Assembly (NCBI GenBank): GCA_039621445.1 | Contig: CP154956.1 | Span: forward strand, 8,741,443-8,805,442 | From: Euglena gracilis | Lineage: Eukaryota; Euglenida; Euglenophyceae; Euglenales | Direction: 5' to 3' | DNA length: 64,000 bases | Shown here: positions 1 through 10,590 of the stretch, one piece after another | Layout: each line of letters opens with the position of its first letter | Position numbering within the stretch: the first letter of the stretch is position 1 | Notes under the pieces: generated by a model | Database searches by the model: none | What the model saw: only the letters and a program-made list of their open reading frames with translations | What the model was told of the DNA's origin: nothing | Made by a program: the position numbers and the translations under genes

Positions 1-615
1 ATAGTCACCCGCCTCGGTCCTGAACAGGCTTGTTTTAACACCCCCCTTCCCCCGTGGGGGGGGGGACTGCCCCCCAATAATTTACCAACAGGTTATTGCT
101 CATGGGTTCAATTGAGTTTCACATGCCACACCCCGATCAAGTGAGCATTTCGCTCCGTGCGCTGTAATAAGTAATTTTTTTCATATGTTTTTGTTAATTT
201 GTTGGAAAACAAACATCAAAACCAGGTTTTTAGGGTCAACCCCCTTTTTTTGTGGCTCTCCATGGTTTTGGTTTTTCCCTGGATGAGGTGGGGGGATACG
301 GAGCAACCCTCATTTAATGCCCTGGGGATGGATCAGGCTTCTTTTTTGACTCAGAAAACCCACGGGGGTGGGGTCCGGGGCCGGCCCCCCCACCAGGGGG
401 ACCCGGGCTGTAGGCCCAGGTATGGGTTTTGTCACGAAGCACCGAAGTTATTTTTGGGAAATGGTTTTAGACAGCCTGATTTTTTGGGGGTGATCCCCCC
501 CCCAGGGTCCTGTGACGGGCCGGGTGTGGGGGACTACCAGAGACACCCCCGAGGTCTCAATGAGAAGCCCAGGATTGGATGCCAATAAAAATCCCCCTCC
601 GGGGCCCGAAATCAG
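1..615. other. non-coding flank, no gene recognised
   Basis: T-rich and G/C-homopolymer sequence with no exon I can support. It is presumably intron or 5' flank of the exon that begins at 616. G-runs at 53-66 and C-runs at 497-503 are typical of non-coding DNA throughout this window. Confidence 0.5.
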
Positions 616-814
616 CCTCTGCGCTGGGCCCCTGGCGGGGTTTGAGATGAAGCTGTCGGACGGGAAGGACATCCAGCGGTACTCGATGATCAGTACGGAG
701 GCTGAGATCCTGCTGTCGCCCAACATGGAGTTCGTGGTGCTGCAGGAGTGGCGGGAGGGAGCGGAGGACCGGACCATCAAGATGGTGCAGGCCATGCCGC
801 GGCTGGCTGTTCAG
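616..814 (+). CDS. exon of an ADP-ribosyltransferase-like protein (C-terminal half of the domain)
   Basis: A GC-rich open exon follows a CAG acceptor (ends 615) and precedes CAG|GTTGGT (815). The peptide includes GFEMKLSDGKDIQRYSM, then S-T-E-A-E-ILLSPNMEFVVL and DRTIKMVQAMPRLAVQ. In arginine-type mono-ADP-ribosyltransferases, a Ser-rich strand is followed by the catalytic E-x-E and a 'hhhPPxxxFxV' strand. The E-A-E at about residue 34 of the exon and the 'LLSPNMEFVVL' strand fit that arrangement. Such enzymes transfer ADP-ribose from NAD+ to arginine; the substrate here is unknown. The NAD-binding R and S-T-S parts would lie in upstream exons outside the window. The exon starts with 1 base completing a split codon and ends in phase 0. 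No downstream exon of this gene was recognised before the SAC gene at 10.9 kb. Family assignment is inference from a short motif. Confidence 0.5.
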
Positions 815-841
815 GTTGGTCCGTCCTGTGCATGTGGTTTT

Positions 842-2120
842 ATGACCACCAAGCACCTATGCCGACCGCAGCCGACCGCAGCCGACCGCGGCCGACCGCG
901 GATTTCAGGACTGTCATAGGTGGGTTGCCGACCGCAGCCGACCGCAGCCGACCGCAGCCGACCGCAGCCGACCGCAGCCGACCGCGCAACTTTTTTTCTA
1001 ATTCATGTCAATTTTCCAGTGAGAATGAGGAATTAGGCACATTTTTATCCCGGATTTTGAGATTTTCTGGCTCATCTGGTCACTTTTGGCCACTTTTGGC
1101 AACTTTTGGCCCTTTTAGCTCGCTTTTGTCCCTTTTTGGGCCATTTGTCACCACAATTCACCCATTTTGACTTATTTTGACCATTTTTGGCCACTTTTTG
1201 CCCATTTCTGGTAATTTTTGGCCATTTTGTCCTGCTTTTGGGCCATTTTTTTGGGCCATTTTTGACCATTTAAAGCCATTTTCGACCTTTTTTTTTGTTA
1301 TTTTGCCCATTTTTTTTGTCTTTTTGGTCCAATTAGACCCTTTTTAAGCATTTTGCGCCAGTAAGTAAGTAAGTACGGTAACAAAACCTGCTAAGAGTGA
1401 GCAAAAACAGGGCATTTTGGGCTATTTCTGGCTTTTTTGGACCTTTTTTTGTTAGTTTTGCCCCCTTTTGGGAACTTTTTGGTCCATTTTGATAATTTTT
1501 GACCATTTTGTGCCAGTTTGTGGGATATCTTTTGGCCATTTCGACTATTTTTGGCCACTTTTAGGCCACGTTTGGCTGCTCTTGATTTCAAAAGGCAACA
1601 AAAAGACGTTTTAAGTGGTAAAAATGGCCAAAAGCAGAGAAATGTGGTCAAAAGTGGGCAAAAGAGGCCAAAAGTTGGTCAAAAGAGGTCAAAGAAAAGC
1701 AAAAGCTGGCCAAAAGCAGCCAAAGCACATCAAAAAGTGGGCTAAAGCAACAAAAGTGACCAAAAGAAAGCAAAAGGCAGCAAAAAATGGGCAAAGGCAG
1801 CAAAAAGTGACCAAAAGTCGGCAACAGCGGCCAAAAGCAGTCAAAAGCAGCAAAAAGTGGCCAAAAGCAGTCCAAAAGCATCAAAAATTAGCCAAACGCA
1901 GCGAAAAGTGGCCAAAAGTCGACAACAGCGGATTGTGTGGTTGTGATATATGCTCATTTTTTGTTGACCTGCCCTACAGCCAACTATTTTACCGACCGCA
2001 GCCGACTGCAGTCGACCGCAGCCGACCGCAGCCGACCGCAACCGACCACAGCCGACCGCGGCCGACCGCAGCCGACCGCGTGCTAAAATTTGGAATCTGT
2101 CATAGGTGCTTGATGACGAC
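842..2120. repeat. composite inverted-repeat element with decamer arrays
   Basis: Ends carry an inverted match: CAAGCACCTATG at 849-861 and CATAGGTGCTTG at 2101-2113. Just inside each end is a tandem decamer array (CCGACCGCAG) at about 862-990 and 1990-2085, in the same orientation at both ends. The left core (1070-1570) is T-rich with repeated TTTTGGCCATTTTTG. The right core (1590-1930) is the complementary A-rich AAAAGTGGCCAAAAG, so the core could fold back. No coding sequence is credible; the long open frames on both strands follow from the short-period repeats. It may be a foldback or MITE-like element, but no target duplication is obvious. Confidence 0.5.
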
Positions 2121-4960
2121 AAACAACCCAAAAGTTCAGGGGGAAGCGATTTTCCCGCTCCCCCCCCCCAAAAGGAAGCAACTTCCCCTACAACAGTGTG
2201 AATACCCTCCGAATCTTTCAAGTCAACTCTGACACCCAAAAATTTTGCAAGGTGCTGGTTTCGGGGTCGAAATGCGATCCGCCCAGTCACATTTTAAGTG
2301 GACAACTTACACCGCCTAAAATAACTCCCACTGATGCATATAAACCCCCCAATACTGCCAATAAACCATTGATTATTTGGGAACCCGAAGTTAGAGTCGA
2401 TGGGGGGGAGTTGACTTCACACGGTGCTTGAAAATGACCTTCTTCCAAAGGATGCCTTTAAAAATGTTAATGAAGGTTGCTTCAGTTCTGTGCTCGTTTT
2501 CCCAATCCCAATCCAATCCCAATCCAATATTGCGATCGGATGGTGGATTGCAATCCAAAAGGTTTGGCCAGCCCCCTCCTCAGAGTGGTTGTTTCCCCCC
2601 CTTTTTCCCTCCTCGGCCAAAAGCAGGAGCCATGCCACTGCATGATCCAGATTCCTCTCTCCACCCTGTTCAGTTAGTGCCAGTGCCCTCCCCCCGCATG
2701 TACAACTCCCTCTCATGAGGTGGATGAACAATGAATCCAGACTCCATGCCCTTGAGTGCGCAGAATAGTTGGCCAGTGCCATCTGATGTCGCTCCGCAAC
2801 ACATTGTGCAAATTGATTTTCACCATATGGGGGGAATCAAGCAGGCGGCTTGACATTTTTACCGTGACATTCCGGGCCGTCTTCCACCCCTCCAAAACTT
2901 TCGACATCTGGACCCTTTTTTGACGTCCGCATGTTTTTCACACCCGTAGGCACTAATCCGGCCGGCACATCAAAATATCTATCCCGGGTATCGCAATGGG
3001 AACCCCCAATTGGTTTCCAGTTTTGTGGCCAAATCACCGTTTTCTTTCGGCACAAGCCAGGGGACCAGGGTCAGAATCTGCCTGATTTCTCCCGACAAAA
3101 GCAAGAAAGTTACATTTTTGGCTGGTTTTCAGGTTGGGAAAGCAGCATTTTTTATTGAATAAAAAAACAATGTCCCAATTAATTTTGAGGCACTTCGAAG
3201 GGTTCATTTCGTCATCCTGGCTTGGGGGACGTCCTGTTGACCGGGCCAAAGTGGCACCGAAGTCGGCCAACTGCCTACCTTCCAGATTTCCTACAACGTC
3301 CTACCTGCAATCCCACTCCTGATTGCCACCTATGCGGTATAGTTTGCCTTTCCCTCCTGTAGGGCATGTGTAGCATACATTGCCCTGAGCCACAGCTTGG
3401 ATATCGGTAAAACAGCCGTGCTTCGTCTTATTTTATTTATTTATTTATTTATTTGTTTATTTGTTTATTTAATTTATTTTTATAATGTATGGACTTGTAA
3501 TATTTGATTTTGGGTCTTGCTTTTTGATTGTGGAAGTTTTTGCTTCAGATGTTTCTCTCTCAGGTGGTTCTCGCAAGGGGGGATGGATTACGAGGGTCCT
3601 GATCACAATAGGCTGAGGACATTTCTTTGGGCATGTCGTTGGAAAAAGCAAAGCATTGTTTCCACATCAGCACACATGCCGGCCGCCATCTGTCGTGAAC
3701 GCTGTCTGCTGTTGGTGCCCACCCACCCCTGCACCACAGCATCCCTGCTTTTCCGGTCTACGTCTTAATCGCCTGCAAATGATTTGACCTAAATTGGGAG
3801 AAGCAATGGTCGCCACCAACCTTTTAATATCGCCTTTTGTTTCTTTTGGACAAGCTGAAAACCACCGACATTTTTTGAACTGCCGGTGTTTTTCCCTCTG
3901 TATGTTCATGAGCCAAATCAGACCCCAAAAACGTTCATTGATCTCATTAACCCCTTCTTCTGTATTTGAGATTGACTGCCCGTTGAAATTGGCTCTTGCA
4001 AAAGATGCAGCCCCATGTGCTTGTTGGAAGTCCCATCCAAAATATTATTTTTTTTGCATAGTGTCCATTATGGGCTCCCTGCAACCCATTATGCTCTCCC
4101 CAGGAATTCCCATGCAGCCCTGTGAAAATTACTGATTTTTTTTGGCATTGAAAGGTCTGAACAGAAACCGAGCATTCCTTCAACGTCCTTCCACACTGCA
4201 CCTACTGTTGCTCCCATTCAACTGCTCTCGACACCGCCGTCTTTTTTCTGTTCACCGTTGCTCACCCATGTTGCTATTCTGCCATTGCTGAGGGGTGTCC
4301 GACCCATCCCCTATCCCCTGGGGGATTGATTGGTTGGGTGATTTTCGAGAAGTTTTTTTTTGAGAAATGACTTTTTTTGGTGGTTTCTTGAAAGTGGAAA
4401 TTGATCCCCCCCCAAAAGTGGGGAAGCCATAGTGTGTTTGCCACCCGTTTGCCTGCCTCCTCCTGTGTTGTATTGCATCTGTCTGTTTCCTGTGCCCAGA
4501 GCTGCAGGGAGTCCTGGAACTGAACACCAACCCACAGCCACCCCCCCCCCCAATTGTCTTTGTCCTTTATAAGGATATTGTCACCCTCCCATCGTGTTGT
4601 TTCCTCTGAGGTCAATTTCAGCCTGGTCACACCGTGCAGAGCATGCCGTGCATGCTGTCTGGAGGTCCGTTCAAGCCCCACATCGCCAGTGAGCAAAGCA
4701 ATTTTCAGGCGTATGGTACTTCCCCAAGGAAAAGACGAATTCTCTGCCTTTGCTGAGCTTCCCGGACGTTTTCCCGGCTGCGGGTAGCTCTTCCAGAGGG
4801 TCGACCCATAAGGCCTTCCCTGCAGCCCCGTCCGCTCCATTGTGTGTTTGACCAAACCTCCCTGGGCCCTCCTCCCGGCCTACCAGATTCTGGCAATGGC
4901 GTGTTCGAGAGCCAAAGGGAGGTGCTCCCTTTCCAAAGTTTCCACTTCAGGAGGTTTTGA
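2121..4960. other. unannotated sequence, no gene recognised
   Basis: I see no exon, RNA or clear transposon here. Local features are a CAATCC-rich short tandem stretch (about 2500-2545) and an (ATTT)n run at 3430-3478. Several open frames of 60-190 codons exist on both strands but lack recognisable motifs, splice signals or coding-like GC3. Confidence 0.4.
3428..3480. repeat. (ATTT)n microsatellite
   Basis: Imperfect ATTT/GTTT tetranucleotide tract. Confidence 0.85.
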
Positions 4961-5098
4961 CCCCCCTCCCCGGGAAACTGTCTCCTGACAACCGGGGACC
5001 CTGACAACTTCCTACACTGACAAGTTGGCTGGTAACAGGGACCCTTTCCCAGGCGGGACCCTGACAGGTCCTCGTGCATGACAGTTTCCTGGGGGGGG
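4961..5098 (-). repeat. repeat family D copy 1 (MITE-like, GGAAACTGTC termini)
   Basis: Starts CCCCGGGAAACTGTC and ends with the inverted GACAGTTTCCTGGGG, enclosing repeated CCTGACA/TGTCAG words. The reverse complement matches 11923-12082 along its length. Short size and inverted termini suggest a nonautonomous DNA element. No coding capacity. Confidence 0.65.
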
Positions 5099-6620
5099 TA
5101 TGCACATGAGGGGACAGACACAAAAATGAAAACAAGGAGTCTAGCTGGACAAACATGTGGCGAGACACGGTGAGTATTCTTTTTTGAGAATAGTGGAAAA
5201 CGCGGGGGAAAATGCAGCCCGCAGAATCCCCGAATGGATTCCTCTGTGGTTCGCTTCCTCTTGGGGAGCATCGACTTCCCTACATGAACCCATGCAGGTC
5301 CCTGTCACAAAACAGTCCATTGCCGGCCCCGCCTGGCCTCCCGCCGTTTCTTGCATTGGCACAGTGCCCCGGCCCTGAAGTGAACCTTCCCACCGCCAGT
5401 TGCCGCAAGCCCCTCGGGGACCCCTCCTGGACTGCGTTGTGGGCCAAGCAGGGATCCCACAGGGCCGACCGATGCGCTACATGTCACCCATATGTGCGTC
5501 AAAACTGATTGCATTTGCTCGTCACCCCCTTCCCCCCCCCCCCAGGCGGTTGGAGTATCAGTTGGGGGGGGGGTTGGAGTCAACATACCCCGGTCGGCCA
5601 GTGCTTTAGCAATTGTCTGGTGAGAAGGTGCCGCCGTGGCATGTGCACATTTCAGCTTTTTTCACACTTCCTTTGGAGGAGCCTGTCCTTTTGCCTTTTT
5701 AAGTGGTGGATTCACTTCATCATCCACACGTATATCTGACATTGGTTGGATGAGAAAATATGCAAATGGACGCTGTCCACCCATCAAAAAGTTACGGAAA
5801 AGCCCTCATCTGTTTCCAAATTTGGACTGGCTGCAATGGACGGACTGAGAAGAATGTGTTCAGGATGTTCAGGAATATTCTGAATATTCTGGAAATTACC
5901 ATTCAGGTTTATTCAGACTCTGAATATTTTCCTGTCTGCCCACACACGTCTGTCAGAATTCATCCGCCCACGGTGCAAAGTCCACTGTTGGGGTGTTTTA
6001 TGCCTCGATTAGGACCTTGGACTTCAGCAGGAATCCCATTTTTTGATGTTTGGTCGTTCCGAGGCAAAACAGCATTTATCTTTAGGTCGCCGGCAGCTGT
6101 TAAAGAAAACCGGTCCCCCAGCTGGGGGGGATTCTGCCCTGGGCTTCATCTCAGTAGTAGGCACGTGTGGCCTCGGCTCCCTCCAGTTTATGGAGCCAGG
6201 CCATGTTGGCCCTAACAGGCTGCGGCCAAGATGCCTCCCCCCCCGGGGGGTGACTGGTTGGAAAACTGTGTTCACCCTCCTGGTGGTCTGCGCAGGGCTA
6301 GCTAGTGGAATCTTTGCCCGAATGATTGGCGTGAAGTGCCGGAAGTTTTTTTTGCGCCCAAAATTTGCCAAAAAATGCACATTTTCGACCATTTTGGTGG
6401 TTTTTTGGAACAAAATCCGACAAAAAAAACACGTTACAAACCTCATTTCCACCACGGCACGCAGCGCCAGAGGAAAATCATTTTTCCAGTCGGAACCCCT
6501 GGACACCCTCCCTGGGGTCTAGCTAGTCCCTTCTTTCCAGTGCCAGTAAAATGGCAATTCAAGTGGACCCCCCGGGTCCTGCCTGGTCTCGGTGGGACGT
6601 GTGAAAATTTGCATTGTAAT
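5099..6620. other. unannotated sequence, no gene recognised
   Basis: Mixed-composition DNA with C-runs near 5525-5545 and G-runs near 5565. No exon with matching splice phase or family motif was found. Confidence 0.4.
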
Positions 6621-6683
6621 GACTACTTCAGAGTGACTGACTGGTTTTTGGCCCGGACCCCCTCCCCAAGCACCTTCGGAGAT

Positions 6684-6806
6684 GTAGGGCGATGCAGGGC
6701 GATGCAGGGCGATGCAGGGCGATGCGGGAATTTTGGAGGCCAAAGGTGGGGTTCCGATGCAGGGCGATGCAGGGCGATGCAGGGCGATGCGGGGATTTTT
6801 TTTGGA
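6684..6806. repeat. GATGCAGGGC decamer minisatellite (block 1)
   Basis: Tandem GGGCGATGCA units at 6684-6726 and 6757-6792, each followed by GATGCGGG. The same decamer recurs at 7580-7607 and 7661-7725. Confidence 0.85.
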
Positions 6807-7013
6807 TTTTTTTTGGATGCGGGGATTTTTTGATGGCTGAAGTGGGGTCCATATTTGGGCCCATACTGCTGGGTACACCTCTGTTGTCTCGTCGCTCCCT
6901 CCCTCGCAGACCACTCCAGCCTGCCTTTCATGTCTGCCCGTGCCTCTGCCTCTGCTGCCGTGCTGGACCTCTCCGTCCGGGAGGTGTGTGACTCCCCTGG
7001 AGCCGAAGGTATC

Positions 7014-7115
7014 ATGCCCCAAGATGCTAGACAAGATGCAGATACTGCACAAGATCAAATGCTGGACAAGAAGCAGATGGTGGACAAGATGCAGATGCTG
7101 GACAAGATGCAATGA
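7014..7115. repeat. GACAAGATGCAGATGCTG short tandem repeat
   Basis: Imperfect ACAAGATGCA/GATGCTGG units, related by the word GATGCA to the neighbouring decamer arrays. Confidence 0.7.
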
Positions 7116-7274
7116 GACAAGACGCAGTGGAAGACGCAGCCGAAGCCACTCCCTGCAAAAGCCCGGCATTGGAGCTCAACAGATTGGACAACACAATCGA
7201 CTGGTCGGATATGGCCACACTTTGCTGTGTCTTTCTTTGGTTGTTGCTGGTTTAACCTCTGCACCACATCCTGT

Positions 7275-7535
7275 GCCGGCAAAAAGCAGCAAAAGTGGGC
7301 AAAAAGTAGCAAACGTGGGCAAAAGTGCAACAAAAGTTGTCAAAAGTGGTCAAAAAGCAGGCAAAAGGGGGCAAAAGTGGTCAAAAAGCAGCAAAGTGAT
7401 CAAAAAGCTGCAAAGTGGTTGGAAATGGGCAAGTCAACAAGCAGCAAAAGTGGTCAAAGTGGGCAAAAAGCAGTCAAAAGTGGTCAAAGTGGAGAGGTGG
7501 CCAAAAGTAGCCAAAAGTGGGCTAGAGCGGCAAAA
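7275..7535. repeat. CAAAAGTGGTCAAAAAGCAG minisatellite
   Basis: A-rich tandem units of AAAAGTGG and CAAAAAGCAG. The composition and words match the right half of the element at 1590-1930. Confidence 0.75.
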
Positions 7536-7577
7536 GCAGTAGGCATTATAGGTACACCTTCAAGGGCTCCAAAGGCA

Positions 7578-7727
7578 ATGCTGGGCGATGCTGGGCGATG
7601 CTGGGCCCAAGGGCATGGCTGACCAGAGGTGCTTGGTTATAGGGCACCATTGGATGGCTCTAGGGCGATGCAGGGCGATGCAGGGCGATGCAGGGCGATG
7701 CAGGGCGATGCAGGGCGATGCGGGGCT
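7578..7727. repeat. GATGCAGGGC decamer minisatellite (block 2)
   Basis: Two arrays (7578-7607 with GCTGGGCGAT, and 7661-7725 with GATGCAGGGC) flanking a unique spacer. Same decamer as at 6684. Confidence 0.85.
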
Positions 7728-8099
7728 CAAAGGGGTGGGTGACCGAAGGTGCTTGCCCCCCCCGGGGGGGGGGGTCGGTCCACCCGCGAGGCAGCGGACC
7801 GCCCAAACCAACCTCGGACAGGGCATGGAGCGCAGGTGCCAGTATGTAAGGAACTACTGGTACCCAGCAGCACACTACCCACCCGCCACCCGCACTGAGG
7901 CCGAGGCTTGGTGACCCGGGTTTACCTAAGCTGCGGGACCGTGAGGCCACATTGGAATTTTTCAAGTCATGGCGTTGTGCCTGCGCCATGCATCCCCCAC
8001 AGAGAAAAGTGGGAAGAGGGCAGGAGGCAAGAGCAGCACTGGGGCGCAAGGGTGTAGACCCACCCACGGGAACCACACCAACCACACAAGGTGAGTGTA

Positions 8100-8309
8100 T
8101 GTCCCTACAGCGCTGGAATTACACCAGAGTTACTCACCCGGCCAGGGGGAGCAACAAAAAAGGACTGGTGTGAAGGGTCCTTGGCCACTCACCACGCAGC
8201 AAACTGGTCCAGAAGTGAAGTTAGATCCGGCCATAAACAGACAAGAAGCCTTAGTGCAACTAAGGGGGGGGGGGTTGGCAAAAAACCACTGGAGTGACCA
8301 AACCCGGCG
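8100..8309 (+). repeat. repeat family A, left part (target of the transposon)
   Basis: Contains GCCACTCACCACGCAGCAAA, CCAGAAGTGAAGTTAG, CATAAACAGACAAGAAGCC and AGTGCAACTAAGGGGGGG, followed by GGCAAAAAACCACT. The same words in the same order occur at 51060-51200 and 57300-57425, and a reverse-strand fragment lies at 38050-38090. The copy is interrupted at 8310 by the hAT-like element and resumes at 10105. Confidence 0.8.
8302..8309. repeat. 8-bp target site duplication, left (ACCCGGCG)
   Basis: Identical to 10105-10112 on the far side of the element. Confidence 0.85.
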
Positions 8310-8336
8310 CAGACATTCATTTAGTGTGGTACACCA

Positions 8337-8515
8337 AGGTTGTCATTTTGTGGTTCACTGTGGACACCACAAAATTTTTTTGTGGTTCACCTGTGGACAC
8401 CAAAAAAAATTTTGTGGTTCACTTGTGGACACCAAAAAATTTTTTGTGGTTCACCTGTGGACACCAAAGTATTATTTGTGGTTCACATGTGGACACCAAA
8501 AAATTTCCCACCGCC
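8337..8515. repeat. left subterminal tandem repeat of the transposon
   Basis: About five units of roughly 29 bp, each TTTGTGGTTCACNTGTGGAC + ACC + A/T run. Similar subterminal arrays serve as transposase-binding sites in hAT elements; that role is inferred here. Confidence 0.8.
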
Positions 8516-8631
8516 TGCTGACATTTGCATCATTTTCTTTCTCATCAACAGCAATGAAGCAATCTTCTTTGAACATATTTGACTCAGGCGGCATAAATTG
8601 GCCTACAATTCTGGTGCTCTAAAACAGAAGA

Positions 8632-9725
8632 GGAAGTGGAAACCCACTTCCAAAAAAGGGTAATATTTTCGATTTTTTTTTGAAGAGGTTCTGATTTTCC
8701 CCAATTCCGGTGGACGTTTGGCTCACAGTAAAGGAGACCTATACAATCGAAAACAGACCTAAAAAGGCCAACTTAATTTCGAATTCTAGTAAAATCAACA
8801 AAACCAATCAAAAAATACATGAACAGGAGGAACCGAAAAAAACTGGCGTTATTTCTGCTGCCGTAGGCCCCGAAGGAACGAAACAGAAAAATTAAAAAAT
8901 GGAAGCGGTAAATTTTGCATTCCGCTTCAAAAGTAGGAGATGTGCAACGAAAACTGAACACAATGAATCACACAGAATGTAATGTAAAAATGTGCATAAT
9001 GTTTGCACACCAAAAGGAAGCGGAAAACCGCTTTGAAAGAATCCGTAACAAAATAGTATGAATTGAAATGATCAACAATGATCACCAAACGATATTCCAA
9101 TCCCAATAACAACAAAGAACTTTAACATTTATGAAATTTATGAAGGTAACAGAAACTGAACAAACTGAACAGAAATTGAATGTCATTATCCAAAGTGCAT
9201 AATGCAAACACGTCAAACCACGTGGAGACAATTGCACAATTTACGAAGGGTGGAACAGGCGAAACGATACAGACCTTCTGTTCATTTCCCCGTGCTCCAC
9301 CTGGAAGGACATTTCGACATGACATTGGCGTAAAACCTGCAAAAAAAGACAGAGCAAACATGAAGCGGTTATCCGCTTCCTCAGGATGATATAATACTTT
9401 TTAACTATCTCATAGTGCCAAACTGCAAAAACCAGAATGAGGCTGACACTTACCCTTCTGAATGAAAAATTATGCTGAATGTGGTCTTTCATTGAATGGT
9501 CAAGTTGAAGATCGGACACCACAGCAATGAAGTGGCTTTCTGGCTCCTACCTCAAAACAAAGCACATGGCATTGCCGATTTTTCAGGCACCTTTTCAGGC
9601 ATTGAGGCACTCGGCACTCAACTGACATCCCACAATGCCCCAGAACGCTCCCAATGTCCGCAGCCACGCCAAAGCCCCACGATAATGTCGCATGTTTCTG
9701 CTTCCAGGAAGCGGAATTCCGCTTC
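8632..9725. repeat. five dispersed GAAGCGG/CCGCTTC hairpins in the transposon
   Basis: Palindromes at 8632-8651 (GGAAGTGG..CCACTTCC), 8901-8928, 9016-9035, 9361-9380 and 9707-9725 (GGAAGCGGAATTCCGCTTC). Stems are 7-8 bp with loops of 1-12. All share the same arm, which is unlikely by chance in 1.1 kb. Confidence 0.8.
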
Positions 9726-9945
9726 ATCCACACCAGTACTTAACTTTTTGGTGGTATCCTTGTTGGGTAAGTTGTCTATACAGCACGTCTGCTTGAGAAC
9801 TCTCGATAGCAATCTGTCCAATTTCAACTGCCACGCTTCGTGGATTGAGCCGGGGCCAAGGCTCACAATGTGGCTGAGGTGTCTAAAGATCAATCCGCTT
9901 TTTGGTGTAAATTTTACTTGTTTCGATCCTCAATCAATTTTTGTT

Positions 9946-10078
9946 GACACCACAAAAATTTTTTGTGGTTCACCTATGGACACCAAAAAAATTTTTGTGG
10001 TTCACCTGTGGACACCAAAAAAAAAATTGTGGTTCACCTGTGGACACCAGAAAAAAAAATTGTGGTTCACACGTCTTT
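9946..10078. repeat. right subterminal tandem repeat of the transposon
   Basis: Four units of the same 29-bp sequence, in the same orientation as the left array rather than inverted. Confidence 0.8.
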
Positions 10079-10104
10079 TGTGAACCACACTAAATGAATG
10101 TCTG

Positions 10105-10225
10105 ACCCGGCGCCAAATGCGCCGGAAATTTTCTTGGCCCTTTTTTTCATGTTTTTGGTCAAATTTTCCTTTGGATTTCAGAGTGGCCGACCCCCCCCCC
10201 CCCGGGGGGGTGACTGACGAGGCTG
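10105..10225 (+). repeat. repeat family A, right part, after the transposon
   Basis: Resumes with the target duplication, then GCGCC-AAAT-GCGCCGG hairpin, TTTTTGGTCAAATTTTCCTT and CAGAGTGGCCGACC, ending in C/G runs and TGACTGAC. This matches 25730-25850 and 57425-57500. Confidence 0.8.
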
Positions 10226-10590
10226 TGGGAAAACAACATGGGCACTCAAAAAACGCGACACACAAAACAAAACGCAAAAACACCCCACAAATCAACGCAA
10301 ACAAACACAAAAGATGCACGTAAAACTCTTCACGAGCGCTCCCCCAGGATGTACATTTTCTGCAGCAGAGGACTCAGAAAATTTTACAGCTCTGCCGGGG
10401 TTTTTTTTTTCAGTTTGCATAAAACTAGCATTTTTTGGAAAAAAATGTAAAAATGCCCATTTACAAAAGTTTTGGTCCTGGGGGAAAATCAGGAGCCAAA
10501 AATGAGGAACTGTCATTGTCAAAAAAAAATCCCAGCAAAATCCCAAAACCGCTGGGGAAAAACACAAAAAAATTGTTTCCTGACCATGTT
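10226..10590 (+). repeat. repeat family B copy 1
   Basis: Shares order and words (CTCAAAAAACGCGAC, A-rich AAACACAAAA, TTTTGCATAAAA..AGCATTTT, GGTCYYGGGGGAAAAT, AAAATCCCAGCAAAA) with 19035-19400. Reverse-strand partial copies occur at 44225-44360 and 61685-61810. Confidence 0.75.

Larger units (their letters stand above)
8310..10104. mobile_element. hAT-like nonautonomous DNA transposon, 1,795 bp
   Basis: Perfect 21-bp terminal inverted repeats lie at 8310-8330 (starting CAGACATTCATTTAGTGTGG) and 10084-10104. An 8-bp direct duplication ACCCGGCG flanks both sides. Eight-bp duplications and CAG-starting termini are typical of hAT elements. Paralogous copies of the host repeat at 25690-25920 and 57405-57590 show the site without the insertion. 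Inside, about 29-bp direct repeats containing TTTGTGGTTCACCTGTGGAC sit under both ends, and five GAAGCGG..CCGCTTC palindromes are spread through the middle. There is no long open frame, so the copy cannot encode its own transposase. A hAT-type transposase fragment at 42 kb shows that the superfamily exists in this genome. Confidence 0.85.

Noticed and set aside
4274-4855. 193-codon minus-strand open frame with ALLTGDVGLE, reminiscent of a LINE 'GDVExNPG' start
   Set aside because: The NPG(P) part is missing and no reverse transcriptase or endonuclease motif is near. Probably chance.
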